Source: an uncultured Actinomyces sp.
Lineage (GTDB): Bacteria; Actinomycetota; Actinomycetes; Actinomycetales; Actinomycetaceae
Reading direction: 5' to 3'
DNA length: 5,729 bases
Assembly (NCBI GenBank): GCA_900556405.1
Contig: USPB01000130.1
Location: 1 to 5,729, forward strand
Part shown: positions 1 through 3,579 of the stretch, piece by piece
Layout of the letters: every line of letters begins with the position of its first letter
Position numbering within the stretch: position 1 is the stretch's first letter
Notes under the pieces: model-generated
The model's database searches: none
What the model saw: only the letters and a program-made list of their open reading frames with translations
What the model was told of the DNA's origin: nothing
Made by a program: the position numbers and the translations under genes

Positions 1-769
1 GCATGTTCGTGGAGCCGTCCTCGCGGATGAGGACGGTGCACACGTCGCCGACGACGCCGTCGTTTTGCGCTGCCGCGATCTCGTTGGGGTCGAGGAATCC
101 GCCTGAGTAGACGTGGGAGGGTAGGCGCGCGGACATCGATCCGACGCCGAAGAGCGCGACGTCGGCGCTGTCGATCGTGTTGAGGACCGACTGGACGGAG
201 CGTTCGCGCCAGAGGGCCTCCTTGGTGTCCGCATAGTCAAAGAAGGCGGGTACGGGGAAGTTGACGATGCGCCCGCCGATGCACTTGGCGGCGCGGGCGA
301 TGATGGCCTCGGCGTAGGGCATGCCGGACTCGGTGGCGGTCGCTGCACCGTTGAGCTGGACGACGGTCGAACCGGGGAAGGACACGTGGGGCATCGCGCG
401 CGTGACTTCTGCGGTCGTGTTTCCCCAGGCGATGCCGAGGGTGACGCCGGGAAAGAGCATGTCCACAAGGTGTTCGGCGGCGACCAGTGCAACATTGTGC
501 AGGCGATTGACCTCGGTGTGCACGTCGTGAACGGGAACGACGGAGACCTGGACTCCGAACAGGTCGGCGATCTGGCCCGCGAGGGTGCCCTTGAGGCCGG
601 GGGAGGCGGAGACGGAAATGCGTACGAGGCCGACCTCCCGCGCGTGGGCGAGAAGTCGCGAAACCGAGGATCGCGATATCTGCAGGTGGCGGGCGATTGT
701 TTCCATCGTCTGCCCCTGGAGGTAGTACATCGAGGCGGCCTCGTGAGCCTGTTCGTCACGTATTGTCAC
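1..769 (-). CDS. SorC-family sugar-binding transcriptional regulator (C-terminus missing)
   Basis: This frame was read by translating the minus strand; it stays open to the window edge and shows 256 residues, where SorC regulators usually have about 310-320. Residues 4-50 form the DNA-binding domain: RDEQAHEAASMYYLQGQTM, then a helix-turn-helix around 21-40 containing ETIARHLQISRSSVSRLL. From about residue 58 the SorC effector domain follows, with the family-typical GIAWGNT (112-118), FFDYADTKEALWRERS and GVVGDVCTV. Such proteins are cytoplasmic repressors or activators that respond to phosphorylated sugars or polyols. The gene is divergent from glpF, so control of glycerol uptake is likely but inferred. 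The GTG at 769-767 is chosen because family proteins begin just before the RDEQA segment. A second in-frame GTG lies at 790-788, and neither has a strong Shine-Dalgarno. The family call is firm; the ligand is unknown. Confidence 0.88.
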   Translation of the reverse strand, partial: MTIRDEQAHEAASMYYLQGQTMETIARHLQISRSSVSRLLAHAREVGLVRISVSASPGLKGTLAGQIADLFGVQVSVVPVHDVHTEVNRLHNVALVAAEHLVDMLFPGVTLGIAWGNTTAEVTRAMPHVSFPGSTVVQLNGAATATESGMPYAEAIIARAAKCIGGRIVNFPVPAFFDYADTKEALWRERSVQSVLNTIDSADVALFGVGSMSARLPSHVYSGGFLDPNEIAAAQNDGVVGDVCTVLIREDGSTNM

Positions 770-785
770 GTTTTCTAGTGTGCCA

Positions 786-799
786 TGCACAGGCGTGCA
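786..799. promoter_or_regulatory. Operator candidate 1, TGCAC-N4-GTGCA
   Basis: This perfect inverted repeat reads TGCACAGGCGTGCA and lies 17 bases upstream of the regulator's chosen GTG, where it would suit autoregulation. The same arms and spacing recur at 883-896. That makes it a good candidate binding site for the divergent SorC protein, although binding is inferred. The alternative GTG start at 790-788 falls inside it. Confidence 0.6.
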
Positions 800-858
800 G
801 ATGTGTGACTTTGGAGATCGCAGCGAGTGTCGGCCAATCTGGAACGACGCGTAGCAGA

Positions 859-870
859 TGACCAGGGTCA
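859..870. promoter_or_regulatory. Palindrome TGACC-AG-GGTCA
   Basis: This perfect inverted repeat has 5-base arms and a 2-base centre. It lies between the two TGCAC operators in the divergent control region and has an unrelated sequence, so it could be a site for a second regulator. A single 10-base match of this kind may also be chance, and no bound protein can be named. Confidence 0.3.
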
Positions 871-882
871 CACCTGTAGGCC

Positions 883-896
883 TGCACGGATGTGCA
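883..896. promoter_or_regulatory. Operator candidate 2, TGCAC-N4-GTGCA
   Basis: This perfect inverted repeat reads TGCACGGATGTGCA, with the same arms and spacing as the copy at 786-799; the two centres are 97 bases apart. It sits immediately upstream of the candidate glpF -35 element. A further GTGCA half-site at 913-917 lies exactly 21 bases (about two helical turns) beyond the right arm at 892-896, inside the promoter spacer. The arrangement suggests cooperative or looped control of glpFK by the divergent SorC protein; this is inference. Confidence 0.6.
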
Positions 897-902
897 CTCA
901 GT

Positions 903-931
903 TTGGGCTAACGTGCATCAAGTGCCATACT
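903..931 (+). promoter_or_regulatory. Candidate glpF promoter
   Basis: A TTGGGC hexamer (903-908) is separated by 17 bases from CATACT (926-931), a fair match to a housekeeping sigma-70-type promoter. Transcription would start near 938, giving a leader of roughly 107 bases before glpF. Operator candidate 2 lies just upstream and a GTGCA half-site lies in the spacer, as expected for a regulated promoter. Another -10-like hexamer, GATACT (962-967), lacks a good -35. Confidence 0.4.
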
Positions 932-998
932 GTGACGTGACCCGCGAACCATATCTGAGTGGATACTGTTCGACGGTACACAGTTAGCGGTGGTACAA

Positions 999-1014
999 CA
1001 CCGGTGACCCGGTG
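999..1014 (+). repeat. Stem-loop in the glpF leader
   Basis: CACCGG and CCGGTG form a perfect 6-base-pair stem around a TGAC loop. If transcription begins near 938 this lies in the 5' untranslated leader, ending 12 bases before the GGAGAAAG ribosome binding region of glpF (1027-1034). It could affect mRNA stability or translation, or be a DNA-level binding site. No known riboswitch was recognised. Confidence 0.4.
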
Positions 1015-1044
1015 CGAAGACGCGCCGGAGAAAGATAGGGAAAC

Positions 1045-1830
1045 ATGCTCACAACACTGCTCCCGGCAGCCGCCGATATGGCTGCCCCGACCACGGGCCA
1101 GCTTTTCTGGTCTGAGTTCCTCGGCACTGCCGTCCTCCTGCTCCTCGGTGGTGGCGTCGTCGCCACGAACCTGCTGCCCAAGTCCAAGGGCAAGGGCGGC
1201 GGCTGGCTGCTCATCAACTGGGGATGGGGCCTGGCGGTCTTCGCCGGCGTCTACGTCGCCTTCCGCTCTGGCGGCCACCTGAACCCCGCCGTCACCATTG
1301 CCAAGGCTGTCGGACACGCCTTCGACTCCTCCGTTGAGCTCGCCCCCGGCGTTGCGGTCAACACCACCAACATTCTCGTCTACATCGTCGCTCAGTTCCT
1401 CGGCGCCTTCGTCGGTGCGGTCCTGTGCTGGCTGACCTTCAAGAAGCACTTCGACGAGGATTGTGACCCCGCCCTCAAGCTGGGCGTCTTCTCCACCGGC
1501 CCCGAGATCCGCTCCTACGGTTGGAACTGCCTCACTGAGGCCATCGGCACCGCCGTCCTGATCCTGTGGGTCTACGTTTCCGGCTACACCGAAACCGCGA
1601 TCGGCCCGCTCGGCGTCGCCCTCATCATCGTCGTCATCGGTAACTCGCTCGGTGGCCCCACCGGTTACGCCATCAACCCGGCCCGTGACCTCGGCCCCCG
1701 TATCGCTCACGCGATCCTGCCGATCAAGGGCAAGGGCGGCTCCGACTGGGGTTACTCCTGGGTTCCCGTCGTCGGCCCGATCATCGGCGCCATCGTCGGC
1801 ACCGTCATCTACTTCCTCGCTCTCGCCTGA
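1045..1830 (+). CDS. glpF: Glycerol uptake facilitator (aquaglyceroporin, MIP family)
   Basis: The product is an inner-membrane channel for passive entry of glycerol, which the kinase encoded next to it traps by phosphorylation. Its 261 residues hold six likely membrane helices (about 21-44, 54-73, 107-132, 158-180, 184-205, 238-261) and the two pore motifs NPA (80-82) and NPARD (211-215). The Asp after the second motif marks glycerol channels rather than water channels. Aligned by hand with Escherichia coli GlpF, W61, G199, Y208 and R214 fall at the selectivity-filter positions W48, G191, F200 and R206. The ATG at 1045 is preferred because GGAG (1027-1030) and AGGG (1037-1040) precede it. 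A start at Met12 (1078) would match the E. coli N-terminal length better but lacks a ribosome binding site. Lys-Gly-rich loops recur at 48-52 and 228-232. Confidence 0.95.
   Translation: MLTTLLPAAADMAAPTTGQLFWSEFLGTAVLLLLGGGVVATNLLPKSKGKGGGWLLINWGWGLAVFAGVYVAFRSGGHLNPAVTIAKAVGHAFDSSVELAPGVAVNTTNILVYIVAQFLGAFVGAVLCWLTFKKHFDEDCDPALKLGVFSTGPEIRSYGWNCLTEAIGTAVLILWVYVSGYTETAIGPLGVALIIVVIGNSLGGPTGYAINPARDLGPRIAHAILPIKGKGGSDWGYSWVPVVGPIIGAIVGTVIYFLALA
1185..1200 (+). repeat. 16-base direct repeat in glpF, copy 1
   Basis: CAAGGGCAAGGGCGGC occurs here and again, identically, at 1725-1740, exactly 540 bases (180 codons) downstream in the same frame. It encodes KGKGG between helices 1 and 2, the first half of the duplicated aquaporin fold. 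By aquaporin topology this loop faces outside the cell. Confidence 0.7.
1725..1740 (+). repeat. 16-base direct repeat in glpF, copy 2
   Basis: This is the second exact copy of CAAGGGCAAGGGCGGC. It encodes KGKGG between the NPARD half-helix and helix 6, also outward-facing by aquaporin topology. The surrounding residues are alike in both copies: LLPKSKGKGGGW and ILPIKGKGGSDW. Confidence 0.7.
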
Positions 1831-1839
1831 GAGTGAGTG

Positions 1840-1870
1840 CGCGGGCGAGGCCACTGCGGCCTCGCCCGCG
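1840..1870 (+). terminator. Strong hairpin after glpF (intercistronic terminator or attenuator)
   Basis: A perfect 13-base-pair GC-rich stem (1840-1852 with 1858-1870) closes a 5-base loop, ACTGC, nine bases after the glpF stop codon. No T-run follows it directly. It may act as a partial terminator, or as a 3' stabiliser that lets glpF message accumulate above glpK message. It belongs to a series of four stem-loops before glpK. Confidence 0.6.
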
Positions 1871-1874
1871 TGGA

Positions 1875-1890
1875 ACCCCACCGCCGGGGT
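1875..1890 (+). terminator. Second intercistronic hairpin, followed by a short T-run
   Basis: ACCCC (1875-1879) pairs with GGGGT (1886-1890) around ACCGCC. A TTTT tract follows at 1895-1898, four bases after the stem. Alone the stem is weak; together with the 13-base-pair hairpin just upstream it could form a leaky terminator. Confidence 0.4.
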
Positions 1891-1899
1891 GACATTTTC

Positions 1900-1917
1900 T
1901 GGGACTGGGAAGTCCCA
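1900..1917 (+). repeat. Third intercistronic stem-loop with a GNRA-type tetraloop
   Basis: TGGGACT (1900-1906) pairs perfectly with AGTCCCA (1911-1917) around GGGA, which fits the stable GNRA tetraloop pattern. It lies in the glpF-glpK spacer. A role in mRNA processing or stability is possible but not demonstrated. Confidence 0.45.
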
Positions 1918-1920
1918 ACA

Positions 1921-1944
1921 GCCGCGCAGGTGGCTAGGCGCGGC
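1921..1944 (+). repeat. Fourth intercistronic stem-loop
   Basis: GCCGCGC (1921-1927) pairs perfectly with GCGCGGC (1938-1944) around a 10-base loop. The structure ends 27 bases before the AAAGGA ribosome binding site of glpK (1972-1977), so that site stays outside the stem. Confidence 0.45.
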
Positions 1945-1982
1945 ATACACAACGACGTGACAACGCCTCCGAAAGGACACTC

Positions 1983-3503
1983 ATGACCACCGAAAAGTTC
2001 GTTCTCGCCATTGACCAGGGCACCACTTCGACCCGCGCGATTATCTTCAACCACGCTGGTGAAATCGTTTCCGTCGGCCAGAAGGAATTCACGCAGATCT
2101 TCCCGAACCCGGGCTGGGTCGAGCACAACCCCATCGAGATCTGGGACACCACTCGTACCGTCGTTGCGGAGGCTCTGCAGAAGGCGGAGATCAACCGTCA
2201 CCAGCTGGCGGCCGTGGGTATCACGAACCAGCGCGAGACCACCGTCGTGTGGGATAAGAACACCGGCGAGCCCGTGTACAACGCGATCGTCTGGCAGGAC
2301 ATGCGTACCTCTGACATCGTCAAGGAGCTTGAGGGCGACGAGGGCCCGGATCGTTTCCGCCAGATCTGCGGCCTGGGCCTGTCCCCCTACTTCTCCGGCT
2401 CGAAGATCAAGTGGATCCTGGACAACGTCGAGGGTGCTCGCGAGCGCGCCGAGGCCGGCGACCTCTACTTCGGCAACACCGACTCCTGGGTCCTGTGGAA
2501 CCTGACGGGCGGCGTCAACGGCGGCGTGCACTGCACCGACGTCACCAACGCCTCGCGCACCATGCTCATGGATATCCGCACCCTGTCCTGGCGTGAGGAT
2601 GTCTGCGAGATCTTCGGTATTCCGATGTCGATGCTCCCCGAGATTAAGTCCTCCTCCGAGGTCTACGGCTACGGTCGTAAGAATGGCCTCCTGGTCGATA
2701 CCCCGATCGCGGGCATCCTCGGCGACCAGCAGGCGGCCACCTTCGGCCAGGCCTGCTTCGAGAAGGGCATGGCGAAGAACACCTACGGCACCGGCTGCTT
2801 CATGCTCATGAACACCGGCACGGAGCCCGTCTTCTCCAACAATGGCCTGCTCACCACGGTGGCCTACAAGATCGGCGAGCAGCCGGCCGTGTACGCCCTC
2901 GAAGGCTCGATCGCCGTCGCCGGCTCGCTGGTCCAGTGGCTGCGCGATAACCTCGGCATGATCGTCAAGTCCTCGGACATCGGCGAGCTGGCCAGCACGG
3001 TCGAGGACAACGGCGGCGTCTACTTCGTCCCCGCCTTCTCCGGCCTGTTCGCCCCCTACTGGCGTTCGGACGCTCGCGGCGCGATCGTGGGCCTGACCCG
3101 CTACGTCAACAAGGGCCACATCGCCCGCGCCGTCGAGGAGTCGACCGCGTTCCAGAGCGCCGAGGTCCTCGACGCGATGAACGCCGACGCTGGTGTGCCG
3201 CTCAAGGAACTCAAGGTTGACGGCGGCATGACGCACGACGACCTGGTCATGCAGTTCCAGGCCGACCTGTGCGGTGTCGACGTCGTTCGCCCGAAGGTCA
3301 TCGAGACGACCGCTCTGGGTGCCGCCTACGCAGCCGGTATGGCCGTGGGCTACTGGTCGGGCACCGACGATGTCGTGGCCAACTGGCAGGAAGGCAAGCG
3401 CTGGACGCCCTCCATGGAGCCGGCCGAGCGCGACCGCACCTACCGCCTGTGGAAGAAGGCCGTGACGCGTACGCTCGACTGGGTCGACGACGACGTGTTG
3501 TGA
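1983..3503 (+). CDS. glpK: Glycerol kinase
   Basis: This cytoplasmic FGGY-family enzyme transfers phosphate from ATP to glycerol, giving sn-glycerol 3-phosphate and so driving uptake through GlpF. Its 506 residues match the usual family length. Visible motifs are the phosphate-binding DQGTTSTR (11-18), GWVEHNP (44-50), the glycerol-contacting QRE (83-85), W104, Y136 and F273, the catalytic Asp of GDQQAA at D248, YGTG (268-271) and the C-terminal ATP-site stretch DGGMTHDD (413-420). The segment from S134 to N148 fits the FGGY kinase signature 1. The ATG at 1983 follows AAAGGA (1972-1977) at good spacing. Position 239 is Asp where E. coli GlpK has the fructose-1,6-bisphosphate-binding Arg236, and the loop at 223-247 has no His like the one phosphorylated in low-GC Gram-positives. 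Control is therefore probably transcriptional. It follows glpF by 152 bases, so co-transcription is likely. Confidence 0.97.
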   Translation: MTTEKFVLAIDQGTTSTRAIIFNHAGEIVSVGQKEFTQIFPNPGWVEHNPIEIWDTTRTVVAEALQKAEINRHQLAAVGITNQRETTVVWDKNTGEPVYNAIVWQDMRTSDIVKELEGDEGPDRFRQICGLGLSPYFSGSKIKWILDNVEGARERAEAGDLYFGNTDSWVLWNLTGGVNGGVHCTDVTNASRTMLMDIRTLSWREDVCEIFGIPMSMLPEIKSSSEVYGYGRKNGLLVDTPIAGILGDQQAATFGQACFEKGMAKNTYGTGCFMLMNTGTEPVFSNNGLLTTVAYKIGEQPAVYALEGSIAVAGSLVQWLRDNLGMIVKSSDIGELASTVEDNGGVYFVPAFSGLFAPYWRSDARGAIVGLTRYVNKGHIARAVEESTAFQSAEVLDAMNADAGVPLKELKVDGGMTHDDLVMQFQADLCGVDVVRPKVIETTALGAAYAAGMAVGYWSGTDDVVANWQEGKRWTPSMEPAERDRTYRLWKKAVTRTLDWVDDDVL

Positions 3504-3518
3504 CAGTCATTCCATAGA

Positions 3519-3565
3519 GCGTGACGAGGCCGGGGCTGCGTGAAGCGGTCCCGGCCTCGCCACGC
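3519..3565. terminator. Long hairpin between convergent glpK and the fusion oxidoreductase gene
   Basis: GCGTG (3519-3523) pairs with CACGC (3561-3565) and the ten bases 3525-3534 pair perfectly with 3550-3559, with one mismatch between the two blocks. The inner part can pair further (3535-3539 with 3545-3549, including G-T pairs), leaving a 5-base loop. Located 15 bases after the glpK stop and 14 bases from the stop of the opposing gene, it is a probable bidirectional terminator. It lacks a T-run on either side, as many actinobacterial terminators do. Confidence 0.7.
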
Positions 3566-3579
3566 GAGGGAGGGGTGCG

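Noticed and set aside
386..778. Plus-strand open frame opposite the SorC regulator
   Set aside because: The minus-strand reading gives a clear helix-turn-helix and SorC domain; the plus-strand product shows no family features.
755..873. Several GTCAC/GTGAC words (755-759, 765-769, 805-809, 867-871) suggesting a CRP-like site
   Set aside because: No pair has the TGTGA-N6-TCACA spacing, and two of the words lie inside the regulator coding start.
914..927. Possible third TGCAC-type operator around TGCATCAAGTGCCA
   Set aside because: The arms do not match at the N4 spacing of the two perfect copies; only a single GTGCA half-site is safe to claim.
898..1980. Long minus-strand open frame (360 codons) opposite glpF
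   Set aside because: It mirrors glpF codon bias (very Asp-, Glu-, Gly- and Val-rich, no recognisable motif) and lies fully opposite a well-supported channel gene and its flanks.
1809..3236. Long minus-strand open frame (475 codons) opposite glpK
   Set aside because: It is a GC-rich shadow of the glycerol kinase frame; composition is skewed to Ala, Gly, Val and Asp and no conserved domain is visible.
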